The notes beneath the pieces are model-generated. The model made no database searches. It was not told the origin of the DNA and worked only from the letters and a program-made list of their open reading frames with translations. Made by a program: the position numbers and the translations under genes. A stretch of DNA of 64,000 nt, taken from the NCBI GenBank assembly GCA_038496445.1, contig JALMLS010000255.1, forward strand, positions 1 to 64,000. Direction: 5' to 3'. How positions within the stretch are numbered: position 1 is the first letter of the stretch; each line of letters begins with the position of its first letter. This document shows positions 52,224 to 64,000 of the stretch, one piece after another. This DNA is from Trichosphaerium sp. ATCC 40318 (lineage: Eukaryota; Discosea; Flabellinia; Trichosidae).

Positions 52224-52949
52224 GGAGATGTACAATAGTGTAAAGTACCGCGGGCAAAAGGGTGGTTTCTTGAACGTGTAAATTTGTAAACAATTTTCCC
52301 TCGTAAAAAGCTTTTTTATAACCTCACCGTGACTTATTGTTTTTACTTTTTTAACACGTGCCTTTCAATCATAAATTGATTTATTAAGCTTATGTAATTC
52401 AATTATAATTATAATTAATACTGGTTGCTATTGTAAAACAACGCTATGAACATGCTGGGGATTAGAACCCAGGTCCTTTCACTTGTTGGGTGAATGTGAT
52501 AACCAAATACACCACATGAACATAAAGGGGTCTTACTTCAGATACACAAAGCTTTAAGTCCTTATTTATTTAGAGCAGTAACACTCTTTGCCTGGTTGTT
52601 GGAATTCAAACACAGCAGAATACAACGCTAGAATAACATAATAGCACTGCGGTAACTTTGCTGTAGCTGGTATCCATCAGAGAAAACAGAAGGAATTCCG
52701 TAAGGTACAGCTAAGTGGACGTTACCCCACAGAACCCACCTAGCCAGTACCACCAATTGAACTTTATTGATTGTATGAAGATGAACTTCATTATACAATA
52801 CACTAAAGATAAACTAACCATTGTACAACAGTTGTAGCCAAATCAATAGGTCAAAGAAGCAGTACTTTCATCTACCAAATCTAACAACGAGAGTGTTTTA
52901 AACTATTCAATTAGACTTTGCAATAAACTGAGTTATTTATTTGTTATGA
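52224..52949. other. Intergenic region containing a tRNA-like sequence
   Basis: Between the kinase and the actin gene (convergent). Apart from the tRNA-like sequence at 52448-52521, I see no gene. AATTATAATTATAATT near 52400 is a simple AT repeat. Confidence 0.5.
52448..52521 (-). tRNA. tRNA-Val(AAC)-like sequence, possibly a pseudogene
   Basis: 74 nt. The D arm (GTGTATTTGGTTATCAC) is good. The anticodon stem TTCAC/GTGAA is perfect around loop CCAACAA (anticodon AAC). The T stem is CTGGG/CCCAG. Problems: the acceptor stem pairs at only five of seven positions (T-T at 2:71 and 3:70), the T loop seems one base long, and position 33 is C instead of T. A functional tRNA is uncertain; a decayed copy or residual base errors would both explain this. 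Confidence 0.6.
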
Positions 52950-54223
52950 TTAAAAACATTTTCTATGAACAAGACTTGGACCATATTCATCATATTCTTC
53001 ATCAGACATAGCAGATTTTAAGTACAAATTACTTTGTATTTGGCCACTTCCTAAAATAGATCCACCAACCCAAGCAGCAATACTTCTTTTCTGAGGTTTT
53101 ATAGTCTTAACATTAATAGTACAAGGAGCTATATTCATTAAATCATATTGTAAACGATAACCAAAACCAGGAATCATAGAGGAACCACCAGTAATAACAA
53201 TATCACGATAAAAAGGAGTCCAAAGGGAAATGTCACATTTCTTAATTCCTTCTTGTACTATCTCAGCTAATTTGCTTTTTTCTTCAACACCTTCAATAAG
53301 ACTAGGATTGAATAAAACCTCAGGACAAGTATATTGTTCCTTAGATAAAACAAAAGAGTATCCATTCATATCATATTTCAACTCTTTTTCCAATTTCTTA
53401 CTTTCGAATGGAATTCCTGGATCCAAACAACAAACAGACTCTTTCATTGTATTATAGCTTTCAAATGAAGGAATGAAAGGCTTATCTGAGGATACTCTTT
53501 GTGGCTCTGGAGCTATTTTCATAAGATACTCTGTTACATCCTTACCTCCTACTTTGATGCAGTATGACGCGTGTTTTATTACTTTAGATTCATATGTATA
53601 CGTTATGTAAGTAACATCATAATTTGATTGAACTACACAACCCTCTGTTCGTCCAGTTGCAAATAATGCAAGTACAGGACGTGGCATGAGAAGTAAGTGA
53701 GGTGTTTTGTATTTTTCGAACATAATCTCTGTTGTCTTCTCTCTAGACGTTCATTTCATTAGCGGTTTGTTGTTAAAAGATGCTGTTACCTGTTTTCGCT
53801 TGGGTTCATTGGCGCTTCTGTGAGAATAACTCCTTTCTCTTCAGGGGATGCACAAGCACCTTCATACATAGCATAACGCCATATCTCATCAATAGCATCG
53901 AAATCGGTTATGTGGCCGTATTTTACTGGGTATTTCAACTCCAATACGTCTCGTAGCTTTTGGGCTTCGTTTCCAACGTATGAGCGAGTTTTTGCGTTCG
54001 TTTTACCTTGATCGGATTTCGCTTTACCCCAAACCGTTGGAAACGTAGTAAATGGCTCATCAGAACCCGCAATACCCGCTCTGCACGTCCTGGAGCCAGT
54101 ATCAATTACAATGGGATCTAATTATGGGTTATACAACTCCGACATTAACCATCACTCAGCGAATGGCGCTAGGTACTAAACAACTCTAACTAGGTTTCTT
54201 CACTTACAATCGTCTTCAGACAT
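52950..54223 (-). CDS. Divergent full-length actin
   Basis: Three exons: 54208-54223 (MSEDD), 53790-54117 and 52950-53742. Together they make 1137 nt, 378 residues, the standard actin length. Landmarks: YPIVIDTGSRTCRAGIAG (phosphate loop, usually DNGSGMCKAG), YPVKYGHITDFD, GVILTEAPMNP, EIMFEKYKTPHLLL, IVITGGSSMIPGF, AAWVGGSILGS and the canonical end PSLVHRKCF. The phosphate-2 loop differs strongly: the usual VLDSGDGVTH position reads CVVQSNYDVTYITY, so ATP binding or hydrolysis may be altered. It is not one of the recognised ARP classes that I can name. It is an actin-family paralogue under its own constraint, since the frame is intact over three exons. Confidence 0.88.
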
Positions 54224-54923
54224 TTAGAAACTAGGTGTTTGTGATTAGAAAGCACAGTCGTACTACACAAGACTCTTGTCAAAGCGATAAGCAACGTTCA
54301 GTTTATTCTGGTACAGTCAGAGCTGTTCAACAAAGTCCATTTACAGTTGGATCTCACATAAAGTCAGTATTGAGTGAAGGTGCGTTTAAGGCAGAAAGAT
54401 AGATAAGGCAATGTTTCAAAGGGCAATAGCAGGCTATGCAGTGTCGTTTATTCGCTTCTCAATCTTCTACGCGAAAACCAAACGTTAAAGGTGCTCATCA
54501 ACTTCAAAAGACGGCTATACTAGATCAGAGGATACTCAGTTAATGACATCGGCAAGATGGCGGAATCGTTCTGTGGCTGTAATCTAGACGCTAATGTATT
54601 GAAGCCTGCAAAGGCCATAAAGTTCACAAATGGCTTACCAAATAATTCATAGGGGAGGTTATCCAATGTGGAAGCCATCTAGTAGAAAGAGAAAAATCGA
54701 TTAGAGTCTTACTGTTGCCAGCTGAGGGTTACCTAGTTGATGTTTTGATAATTGACAATGAAGCATCTGGTATTGCATCTCTCATAAAACTCGAAAAATT
54801 GCAACACAAAAACATCTCAAATTCAGTAAAAGTAACTTTATTAAAAGGTGTACAGAAAAAAAGTTCAGACTATTGTATCTTCCACGTTATTGACCATAAC
54901 CAGAAATAGAGACAAACAAAAAC
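54224..54923. other. Gap with no supported gene
   Basis: 700 bp upstream of the actin start. A 64-codon plus frame (54715-54909) has no recognised domain. Confidence 0.35.
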
Positions 54924-56173
54924 CTACTCCAAGTAGAAAGGAAATATGTATCCATGCCAGATGATGCCAGTGCCGGAAGGAGAACGTTTAGAGCCAGGAG
55001 TTTCACCTTCAGAGTATTTTTCTGGACGGCCCATTTGTAGAACTGACTCGATTGAAGCTACAAGAGCACTGGATGCTGGTGTTGGAGGCTTGGTATCTGC
55101 TTCTGTATCTGCAGGGCATAAAGAGTGTTGAACGAAATTGTACCAGTCCTTACAAAGTGAATAATGATGGGCACGTGCGATCAAAGTTGGTTCAGCTCTG
55201 CAGTCGTACACAAGCACTTCGATGCTGGTCCATTCGGTGTCGTATGCGTTGTTGTCGTTCTGAGGGTCATCTACCGTTGATTCGAATAGCCAAGGTTCAG
55301 CAGCACCAAGCTTGGTCGAAAGCAACGCTCTTAGTTTCGGTAACAGAGCTGACTTCAAAGAATCCGTCAAACCTTCAATATTCTTGCATTGTGAAGTCGG
55401 TAGTGGCTTCGTTGATGATCCATCCCAGTTCGCAAACTCCTGGCAAGTAGCTGTACCGCTTTTCAAGTCGAAAGCGTGCTTGATGATGTGCATATCGCAG
55501 TTGCCACCAGGGAATCTATCCAAAGCTCGATGATAAATGTCAATCTTAAACGGCAGTTTCTCTTCGTTGTTGTTGGCCAAAACAGCGAGCACAGCATCCT
55601 TATCTGTAACCTGAGATACAACCTTTGGTCTTGGATGTTCGTTGAGCTCCGTTCTCCAACGTGCACGATTGTTCGAGCAACTCTTTGACGTCATTCTTTT
55701 TGCGAACTTGACGGATTCTTTTGGGTCTGTAAAGCCTAGTTTCGCTCCAATCTTGTGCCAGAAGCTTGTTTTCTCTTCTTCAGTAGCGTTGCTGTTGGGT
55801 ACGGTATCTCCATCAGTGTTTTCCAAGTACGTCTTGAGTTCTCGCTTAAAATCGTCGTATGTGCCAATATTCTCGTCGTGATCGGTTTTTACGGTGTAAG
55901 TTGCGCCGTCAGTGAGTTTGACGCGTTTTTCATCCCATTCGCCTCAAAGCCATCTGGACGCTTAAAGACAAGGCCAGACTTCTCAATACGAAGAAAAACA
56001 GTGCCATCGGGACTTGAGTTGTCGTATGTCACCTTTACAACTTGACCAGGTTGAACAGGCGTCCTTAGTGCACTTGTCAGAGAAGAACAACCATCTGGGA
56101 GTTCAGTAATACGCATCACGTCATAGCCTCCGACTTGTTCTTTCTGGGTAGTGTTATTGATGTAGTACGACAT
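54924..56173 (-). CDS. Unrecognised intronless protein (one frame break)
   Basis: ATG at 56173 (MSYYINNTTQKEQVGGYD). The frame continues to DGFEAN near 55932, where it must slip by one base to continue as WDEKRVKLTDGATYTVKTD and on to the stop at 54924. The total would be about 416 residues. No signal peptide, membrane helix or repeats. It has charged and polar segments, HxxxH-like patterns (HHYSLCKDW) and an acidic/Pro C-terminal part (ADTEADTKPPTPAS). It has no introns and visibly higher GC than all other genes here, which suggests a different origin or strong expression. The slip fits a missing T in AATTGG. I do not recognise the family. Confidence 0.6.
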
Positions 56174-56691
56174 GAGGTGCTGTTGAGGAAGTAATGACAA
56201 GCTGTTTTGTGATTAATATATTACAAGTTTGTGCACTAAACGTGTTTCTTCTAATTGTTGTGAATGTTCTTCGAATGACAGTTACTGGAAATGCTCTAAC
56301 TGTACAGTGTAATTTTGCAAGAAATTTGCGAGTTTTCGATTTTTATGAAAATTATTGTGACATGTCGTAGCAGTCGCAAAATAGTTTTATCGTACTGGTG
56401 CTCACGCACAAGAGGCTTTCCATTGTTTACGTGTACATCAGTCTTCTCACTGCGAATATTGAGCATTTTGAATTGATACTGGGTTAAATATTATTTTCGA
56501 AGTTTGAGAACACTATGTGGAAGGGGCAACAGGAGGATACGTGTAGCGACGAGAGTATACAGAGACCACTTTGAATAGCACCGAAACAAACAATCAGGAC
56601 CGCCCTAACTTACAGGCTTGCTTCTACAATACCAACAACAGGCGCTCTATAAAAGAATGTCAAAGCAAAACATTTTTGGCTTTATTTTATC
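56174..56691. other. Gap with no gene seen
   Basis: Lies between the start of the intronless gene and the end of the RCC1-like gene. AT-rich, with no supported frame. Confidence 0.4.
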
Positions 56692-58983
56692 TTATTTCTT
56701 ATCGTCCTTAAGTGACTGAACTATTGATTCCAGCTCTTGTAAACGATTGAGTAACCTTTAAATAATAAGTAAACAAGCATTACACTTGAGAGAATAAACT
56801 ATTTTCAAGAATGACATACCCTTTGTAGTCAGTACTTGTGTTGTCGGGACCAAGCTCTTCTTGTTGTACAGTATCATTTGTTATCGTTGTATTTTCACTT
56901 ACCTTATCATCTGAAATGCGTTGTATAATATGATGTCTATCAGTATACATCAACACTATCCCATTGACCCAAAATCCGACATTCTTTACACCTAGAAAAC
57001 AACCGATTTTTTAACAACAGTTTCTACTTTCTTGTGGACGATTTCAGCAAAAGGTTGCAATAAAATACAAAAAAAAAGTCAATATAACGTACCAGCAACA
57101 TTACCAATGCGCTCAGGTACTCTTTGACAATCACCCCAACGCCACACTAGTAAAAAATTTAGAAGTGCGAAAAAAACAAGAACCTTGTCAACAAATGGCT
57201 TTTTTTTAAAGCTCACCATGTCCTTGATTAGACAAAGCTACGCATGTATCACGTCTAGCGAATATATTTGTTATTTTTTCACCAATCTCTAAATTAAGAA
57301 GTATCACGTGTGAGCATACAACTCCAATTTTTTTCCCAAAAGGCATTGGAGCGTTTTGTTCTTGTGAAAGATTTGCAGAAGCGAGTGTGCAATTACCAAG
57401 TTGACCTTTCTCATTGTTTCCAAAAGTATAAACAGAACCGTCTTGGCAAAGGAGGGCAGCAAATTCTACACCACAAGCCGACTTGATGATTTTCTTTCCA
57501 GGAATGCAAAATTTACTAAACTCGATGTATTCTTTGTTTTCTTCCTCTTTGTCATCTTCATTGGGAGTGTGATTAAACATTCGTCCATGGAAGTAAGCAC
57601 TGCCTATTACCAGTTGTTGTTTACATATTAGTTTCTTTGTTGTAGTTCCGTACCTTCTTTTGTGACAGCAATACAGTTGTAAGGTCCTGCAGATATGTGA
57701 ATAAATCTAAGGTGGCTGACTCTATCTGTAGTTGATGAAAGCAGTGTTGGGTAAGGTTGATAATGGAATGCAGTTCGTTCTTTGCTTTCAATATCATGGT
57801 GCATTTGACCCCAAATATAAAGCTCGCCTACAACCGAACATGTCAAATCAAAAAGTGAACAAAAAATGATTTGTTGGTACCTTCAACTGACAGAGCAACA
57901 ACAAAGTACTCTCCGCAAGAAAAATCATTTATAGGTGTACCAATGAGAGACTGTTACATGTATTAGAATAATATGAAACAAAAGTAAACTGAGAATCCAT
58001 ATAAAAAGCAAAAAAAAAAATCTAGCGTACATGAACAAGTCTTGGTGTTGACGCTTTTTCAAATCCTGCATGCCCAAGTCCTCCTGTCTTATTTGTACCC
58101 TAGTTGTGTAAGTAAATACTTTGTGATGTGATAGTAGGTTCGTACAAAGGTATAGAGGGTTGCATTTGATGTTAGCAACACATAAATTGTAGTGCCATTT
58201 AAGAAAGTTGAATTACCAACTTTTACAACACCTTGAACTGGTGCTGTTTTGAATTTAATTGCGTTACCCCAGAAGAATGCTTTTCCTCTTGTGTTACAAG
58301 TCAATGTCATACTATGTGTTAATCGTGCAAGCTGCCTTGTTGGATTCCAAGGCATATTCCTTGTAAAGCAGATTAGTAATTAGCTTTTTTGTGTTGCTGT
58401 CGTACACTGATGTATCAATCTGGGCAAAAGAGGATATACAGCCCTTGGTCTTATTCTTTAGCAGTGATATCATACCACCTCTATTCCTTAAACTACCATC
58501 ATGAACTCTACAGTCGCTGAGGTTTACATCTATTCTTATAAAAGTTGGTGGAATAATTTTGTCTAAAGTAAAAGTTAGGAAACTATTTTGTTGTAGTTGT
58601 CATTGCTCACCTTCAGCGTATATAGCAGTAACTCGTTCACAACAATATACATAGTCTTCAAAATTATCTGTAATATAAGTATAAGTCAAATGGTATACCA
58701 TAGTGCTCTAATAGCTGAGAAAAGTCTAAACAACGTTACCTATGTTCAAGGATATTGTTTTTGTTTTTGGTGTGACTTGTACTTCGACCTTAGTATTGCC
58801 TTGATGGAATTGTATTTTTGTGTCTTTATCATAGAATACTTTAAATACAAGAGTATTACCACGTTTAACATGTGGAGGACCACTCACACTATTTCTTGAT
58901 GTAATTTCCATTAAGTGTGCTTCTTTAATACAAAACCAAGTCTTTGAAACATGCATTGACGTTTTTCCGAAATAGTTGCTCAC
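56692..58983 (-). CDS. RCC1-repeat (beta-propeller) protein
   Basis: Start at 58983 (MSNYFGKTSMHVSKTW), then a beta-rich N-terminal part (VKRGNTLVFKVFYD, GNTKVEVQVTPKTK). RCC1-like blades follow: RGKAFFWGNAIKFK, GELYIWGQMHHDIES with HISAGPYNCIAVTKEGTE, GSVYTFGNNEKGQLGNC and FARRDTCVALSNQGHG with VWRWGD. It ends with a short coiled coil (LLNRLQELESIVQSLKDDKK) at 56692. The alternating xxxWGxxxxGQLG and CGxxHxxALT motifs identify the family. RCC1 propellers act as Ran GEFs or as scaffolds and ubiquitin-ligase modules. The blades are degenerate and no Ran-GEF hallmark is evident, so a scaffold role is more likely. Confidence 0.72.
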
Positions 58984-59224
58984 TATGAAGCAAAGTAAGT
59001 TAATACCAGTGTTTATACTAACAGTGTAATATAGTGTGTAAAATATTGAATATCAAACATAATTTACAAGAGAGTTTGGGATGAAACAAAGAGAAACTGA
59101 AACAACATAAAAAAGGATTTTCTTTTTGGACAAGTTACTCCTTTTTGTTCAAGTTTTCTTAGCATACATTCTGTGCCATTCTTGTTTTATATTTGAAAAC
59201 TCACGTGAGAGTAAAATAGGCTAG

Positions 59225-62200
59225 TCATTTGGAGAAAAAACCAAAAGTTGAAGTTATGTTTTCAAAAGAAAAAGAAATCGTCGTACAGTTTTGTATCCAT
59301 GCTTGGACTTCTTTACTTTGTAATGATTTCTCACCATCAACTATGACATCCTTGTGCTTTCCATAATTTTTAGCATAAGCGAAATTACTGCTTTCTTTCA
59401 TAAAGGCATTATAGTAAATAATTGGTATAGGCACTTGGGTCTTAAACACGGCGCTAACTCCAAATCAGTCAAAAAGTTAGAAAAAAAAAAAAGGATTACA
59501 TTCGACTATCAACATCTCCAATGAAAGGATAGTGTTGGAATGCCTTAGCAAATTTTTCATAACTAATAATAATGACGTTAGATTAAAAGTAAAAAAAAAC
59601 ACGTTCGAACGCACAGTTCAGAGAAATTTAAGGTCCTCTGAGACTTATGATGTATGAGTGCCAGCGTATTTATTATCAACATTTCAATAATATCTCGGCT
59701 AAGAAAAGTTAGCAGAGGATTTTGTATTCATCTTTATCTCATTCAAACAGCCTCTTATGTTACCTTGATTCTGAGGCTCCTCGTTCGACACCAAATTGTG
59801 CTTGACTTAACCACTTAATTGCTTCTTCAAGCATCTAAAAAAATGACTAAGCTGAAAGGTAATTCTCTCATTGTTCTACTTACTTGTCCTTTGTAGTGTG
59901 CTAAACCTTTTAATGTACAGTACCGTGTGTATATACTAATAGGTACTTCGTTATCAGCAGGTGCTATATTAATGTGATTTAGTATTTTATCACAAGCAGA
60001 GAACAGCTCAGTAGCTGAAGGATCCTTCAACATGCAATCTTGTAAAGCAAGTGATAATAATCTTCCAGCTCTACTAATATGGACGTTATCTCTACTTTCT
60101 TTTTCTTCTCCTATCTTTGGTCCTTTTACTGTAGCTTCAATAGAAGTTATATCATCAGTTTCAAAAGGCTCAGCTACTTCAAAAAGCTTCGGATTATCGA
60201 GCAATGCAGCTTTTTTTTTTGGAGATAATGTTATCCCAATTTGCTTCTCCAAAGCCTAGAACAAAAGAGCTTCAGTTTAAATGACAGTTTATATTAGATA
60301 TATTTAACAGTTAACCTTTGTTGGGAGTTTAGTTTGAGGAGAGCATGATTTGCTTATTTCTGAGTGTGTTTTGTTTTTTGAAAAGAAAAAAGCTTGAAAC
60401 TCTTCTAGTTTTGTATTGTTTGTACAAACAAAATTAATGTTGTCTACTTTCTTACCATTAATAGTACATGCTTGTTAATATTACTCCTCAAATCGTAGTT
60501 ATCCTTAACTTCACGTGCTTTCAATGGAGCACCAACCTTTTTTTGTTAGCCGAAATAAACTTGAAAAAAAAAAGACATACTAGAGAGTACTTTAGAAGAA
60601 TCTGAACTCTGATAACCTTTGTCCATAAAACGTCTGCAGCATTATGAAATCCAAATACAAGATTTAATACACTAACTATCTTTCTAATAGATTCATTATC
60701 ACTCATATCTTGTTGAGACCTTAATTGTCTCAATGCATAATTCTTAATACATCGTGCGGACATCTCGGCAAGCATGATGCTGTTAAAAAAGTAAGCATGG
60801 CGCAGTTAAATACACATGATTGTAATGACAGTCTGTACAAGCTCATGTGCACGAGAGATTCAAGTTATGGGTACAGGTTTCGTTATAGGAGGAATCACAT
60901 GAGACACTGCACTTAGTAATACATTTTCACTTTGAGCTGAAAGAAGAAAATATCGTTTTGTTGTAAGCGTACCCTTCGGTTTGTTCTAAATCAATACGAG
61001 ATCTAAGGATACCAATGTGTCTAAGGTTTATGCCATACGAGTGCATTTGTTCAACTAATTCATCACTTGAAGAAATGACAACACTACGGTCTTGTATTTT
61101 ACTTGCCAACCTGCAAAACTATGTTTAGTATATTTGTCAAAAGCACGTTGGTCATTGTTTACGTACTCTCCAATCTTGTCTTGGCGCATATTGTTTGTTG
61201 CTTCAATGATTTCAGGATTGTTCGTATCTTTCTCCAATTTACCAAAGTTTGAGCACTACAACAAGGTTGGAATAACCAAAAGATCGAAGAGAAAAAAAAA
61301 ATTCACAAAATGGTGCCATGTGTAATACATACAGCATCAGAACTTAATGGCTTGCTAAATCCTTGAACAAGTTCAGGTCTTAATTGATAAAATAAAGACC
61401 TCCCGCTTAGCCTATGAGCGGTTAGCATGGATGCTTTCTCGTTCGAAAAATGTATTAATAGTAAATACCCGTATACAACCCATACTGTTCCATGAACCTT
61501 GCGTTGTGCTATTATGGACACTATTTCGTTTAACTCGTCCTTTGGATCTATGGGAAGTCAGGTAAGGGTATAGGGTAAGCTGAAGTAATACGTACTGTTG
61601 TCACCAATGATGACACCTTCTGGTATCTTTATTACTGGTCTTTCTTTCATTAGTGACTTAATTGTCCTAGAAAGCACGTGAATATAAGAAAAAAGTAAGC
61701 TGATGTATCTTACGACATATGAACATCGAATGTATGTGTTAAACCATCTGCTGAAGCGCGAATGACTTAAACAAAAGCCTGTTAGTTAAAAAAACTATCA
61801 ACAATTGTTAGTTGTAGTGCGCACTTGGAAAGTAACCACTAAAGTATTCTGGTGGAAATATACGTGCTGTATCTAGTACATAAAAGCAGTTATCACTACC
61901 TTTATGAACCTCAATATCACAAGGAGCTGCTATAGTAACATTATTTGCTACAAGATGTTCTTTGATATTAAGATGAACAGCACAAGCTTTCATAAGTTCA
62001 TCAACTTGTTTATCACATGCGCATGTTTTACCGGAATCATCTAACACGTTGAGTTAATAATAATCTTCTTTAACAATAGTCACGTACTTGATCCGTACAC
62101 AAGTGTAGAATTACTTTGTATTGGAAGCACTGGAGCAGCTAAAAGGCGGTATCCTCTGAAATGTTATCAGACAAATGTGGCATTTTTTCTTGTTTTTTTC

Positions 62201-63113
62201 TTACTTATAATCAATAGTAATGAGTAGTGGTACTCGAAGTTTCTTCAATTTAGAATTCTTTAGTACCACCTTTCTATACGCTTCTAACCCGTGAAGCTCT
62301 AAATTCGCTTTTTGTTCAAATGTCAGACAGGGAAATCTTTTAATTAATAAAATCGTACAAACTTTTTTTGCAAACTCATCGCTTCCATAAAGACCGTGGT
62401 TATCAATACAGAATTTAAAAAATATACCGTCTACCTAATAAAATAGTTTAATAGAATGTATTTATGCGATAAAATGGCATACAATATATTTCTCACCACC
62501 AGCAATACCACCTAATCAAAAACTTAAAATGAAATAAAGTTCTTTGAACCTTACCAATTTTAACAGGTTGTATGGTTCTTGAATGCATTGGTAATTTACA
62601 TTCGTTGATTATACGGCGACCTATGCCAGTGGCCTTTGCTGTAAAGTCTTTCACAATAGACGTTATATCACTGAACTGTGAATTATCAACAGCACGTTGA
62701 AACTTTTCGTTCCATTTCGGATCCATAGCTAAGAAATTAGCATTTTGCTAGCTTATTTTCTGGTGGTGTTACAAAACACACGCACTGTTGATATCCTTCA
62801 ATTCAGGCTCCTTTATATCAATTAATTCCTCAGGTTTATCCATTTCATCACTATGTGGTGTCACTGCGCCGTATATTAAATCAGCTTCATCAGTGTTCAC
62901 ATCAATATAAATAGAAGCTTCATCTTCCTCTTCAGAATTTGCATCGTAGGCCGTTGCTAGTCCATACACAGTGTCTGAACTATGTGCGTATTGTGGATAG
63001 CCCGCAGTACCTTCGTAGGCGTAAGGGTCGCCCAACTTTGGTGCCGTATACGCGTATGAATTCATTGAACCTTCCGCGTAAGAGTATTCTGAACTCATTC
63101 TGGCAATATACAT
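59225..63113 (-). CDS. CLU-domain (clustered mitochondria/TIF31-like) protein with Tyr-rich N terminus
   Basis: The first exon (62769-63113) is rich in Tyr (MSSEYSYAEGSMNSYAYTAP, YAYEGTAGYPQYAHS) and acidic toward the end, with YIDV-x8-YGAV. Later exons match the CLU central domain: LRVPLLITIDYKGYRLLAAP, LPIQSNSTLVYGSS, CFYVLDTARIFPPEYF, HSYGINLRHIGILRSRI and MLAEMSARCIKNYALRQL. TPR-like helices follow (LYEEAI-type, SACDKILNHINI, MLEEAIKWLSQAQFGVE), and it ends at 59225. CLU proteins bind mRNAs of mitochondrial proteins and control mitochondrial distribution; yeast Clu1 associates with eIF3. At about 880 residues it is shorter than usual (1,200-1,400). The 53-codon frame at 63153-63314 might be an upstream exon, because TTTCTTCAG precedes this ATG. 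Confidence 0.75.
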
Positions 63114-63152
63114 CTGAAGAAACCAAATTAGGATGAAACGGCTACTATTCGC

Positions 63153-63314
63153 TTATACGTTTGTGCTCTCGTCGGTCAGTACTGTACTTAACTGGCTAGC
63201 GCCCTTTTCGTCATTTTGATCATTCTCGTACACCCAAGGCATCAAAAACCAATTATACAGACCTGTTTTTGGCCCTTTACGCTTGCGAGGCTTTCTGGGC
63301 GGAATAAATCGCAT
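63153..63314 (-). CDS. Small basic ORF or upstream exon
   Basis: ATG at 63314, 53 residues, very basic start (RKPRKRKGPKTG), then an aromatic patch (LYNWFLMPWVY) and an acidic/Ser end. It sits 40 bp before the CLU gene start on the same strand. A GT within CCTTGGGTGTACGAG could be a donor, joining it to the CLU frame at the acceptor before 63113. It is equally possible that it is a separate small protein. Confidence 0.35.
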   Translation of the reverse strand: MRFIPPRKPRKRKGPKTGLYNWFLMPWVYENDQNDEKGASQLSTVLTDESTNV

Positions 63315-63542
63315 TATTAAATAGATTAGCGCCCAAAGACTTTATTATCAAACAACGAAGCGCAACAACTCGCTCAGTGGTAACACCGACAACCGTTTGT
63401 GTTTTAGGCCTAGTTAAGTGGTATTTTTTAAGTTAGTCCGATTTTGGAGTGTGAAACTATCTCATTACTACAATCGCAACCGGATTTAGAGAGAGCAACC
63501 TTGATGTACCCTAATGAAGCATATATTAATGCCAGAAACTGC

Positions 63543-63780
63543 TCACTTATCGATATTTTCGCTGTGAAATTCGGCAAGAGCATTCTCTAAGTAAATGCAA
63601 AGTCATGGTCTGCCAGGATAGAATGACTTGGAAGAGATAAACACTTACTCGTGTATTGCGTTAGAGCCACCGAGACGTTGATCTTCCTCCAAACCGCGGT
63701 CCTGTTCTCTCTGTTGTTCATACAAAAGCCCTTCATAAAACTCTTCAAAATAGAACAGAAACTCGATATCGAGCTTTTAA
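63543..63780 (-). CDS. Partial gene at the right edge, unrecognised
   Basis: An exon at about 63652-63780 reads FEEFYEGLLYEQQREQDRGL and then EEDQRLGGSNAIHE, with a clean GTAAGT donor. It is acidic and probably helical. The next exon has several possible acceptors (CTTAG near 63592), and the stop depends on which is used, so the C terminus is not fixed. The 5' part lies beyond or near the window edge. Confidence 0.4.
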
Positions 63781-64000
63781 ACTAAATTTCGTATTTAGAA
63801 AGTGACAAGCTACCGTATCGAGGCCACGCTGAGAGGTTTCTAAAACAGGTTTGCCACCATATTATTGTTTGGATTGCTATTGTTCGAATTGCATGTTGTA
63901 CTCCATGAGTTGTAAATGAACAAAGTACATGTACTAGTAGCTTTGAACAACACCACAGTAGAGCTGTTACATTTGCAGTTTAGCAATAAATGAGATCAAG

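Noticed and set aside
52570-52760. Second tRNA or SINE next to the tRNA-Val-like sequence
   Set aside because: A weak B-box-like string only; no cloverleaf could be folded by hand.

Overview
The window is nuclear DNA from a eukaryote. Protein-coding genes are cut by many short introns (mostly about 40-100 nt), with GT..AG borders and donors that often read GTACGT, GTGCGT or GTAAGT. Signal peptides, a CaaX box, an autophagy receptor, a PAK-like kinase, class C receptors with seven membrane helices, actins and a cytosolic ribosomal protein all fit a free-living unicellular eukaryote with an elaborate signalling and cytoskeletal repertoire, probably an amoeboid or related protist. I cannot name the clade. 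The DNA is AT-rich and gene-dense.

Region 1 (1 to about 17,490) is one very large inverted repeat. The left arm (window edge to about 7,864) and the right arm (about 9,683 to 17,490) carry the same genes in mirror order: an F-box/MORN-repeat gene, an ERI1-type 3'-5' exoribonuclease, an NBR1-like autophagy receptor, a cyclophilin, an unresolved gene and a pair of 112-bp direct repeats. The arms differ by substitutions, homopolymer indels and one 32-base deletion. The 1.8-kb spacer holds a damaged actin gene.

Region 2 (18.2-27.3 kb) has a secreted protein, a class C GPCR with a coiled-coil tail, a foldback DNA-transposon-like element, and a DOMON-cytochrome b561 redox protein. Region 3 (27.6-38.9 kb, all minus strand) has two striking multidomain genes: a Kelch/F-box/Ras-like GTPase/CaaX fusion and a C2-PX-vWA-RhoGAP protein. 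A JmjC protein and ribosomal protein uS12 follow. Region 4 (39.3-48.8 kb) is rich in surface and secreted products: a glycine/aspartate-repeat protein, a small Cys-rich secreted protein, a second class C GPCR (inverted paralogue of the first, without the tail) and a type I membrane protein with beta-helix-like repeats. Region 5 (49-64 kb) has an SH3-containing STE20/PAK-like kinase, a tRNA-Val-like sequence, a divergent full-length actin, an unrecognised intronless gene, an RCC1-repeat protein and a CLU-domain protein with a tyrosine-rich N terminus.

The genes do not form a pathway. The common theme is membrane signalling to the actin cytoskeleton (GPCRs, RhoGAP, PAK-like kinase, actins) and ubiquitin/autophagy adaptors (F-box proteins, NBR1). 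Two window-wide signals stand out: a strong excess of the palindrome CACGTG, largely in introns, and scattered single-base shortenings of homopolymers that break otherwise conserved reading frames.
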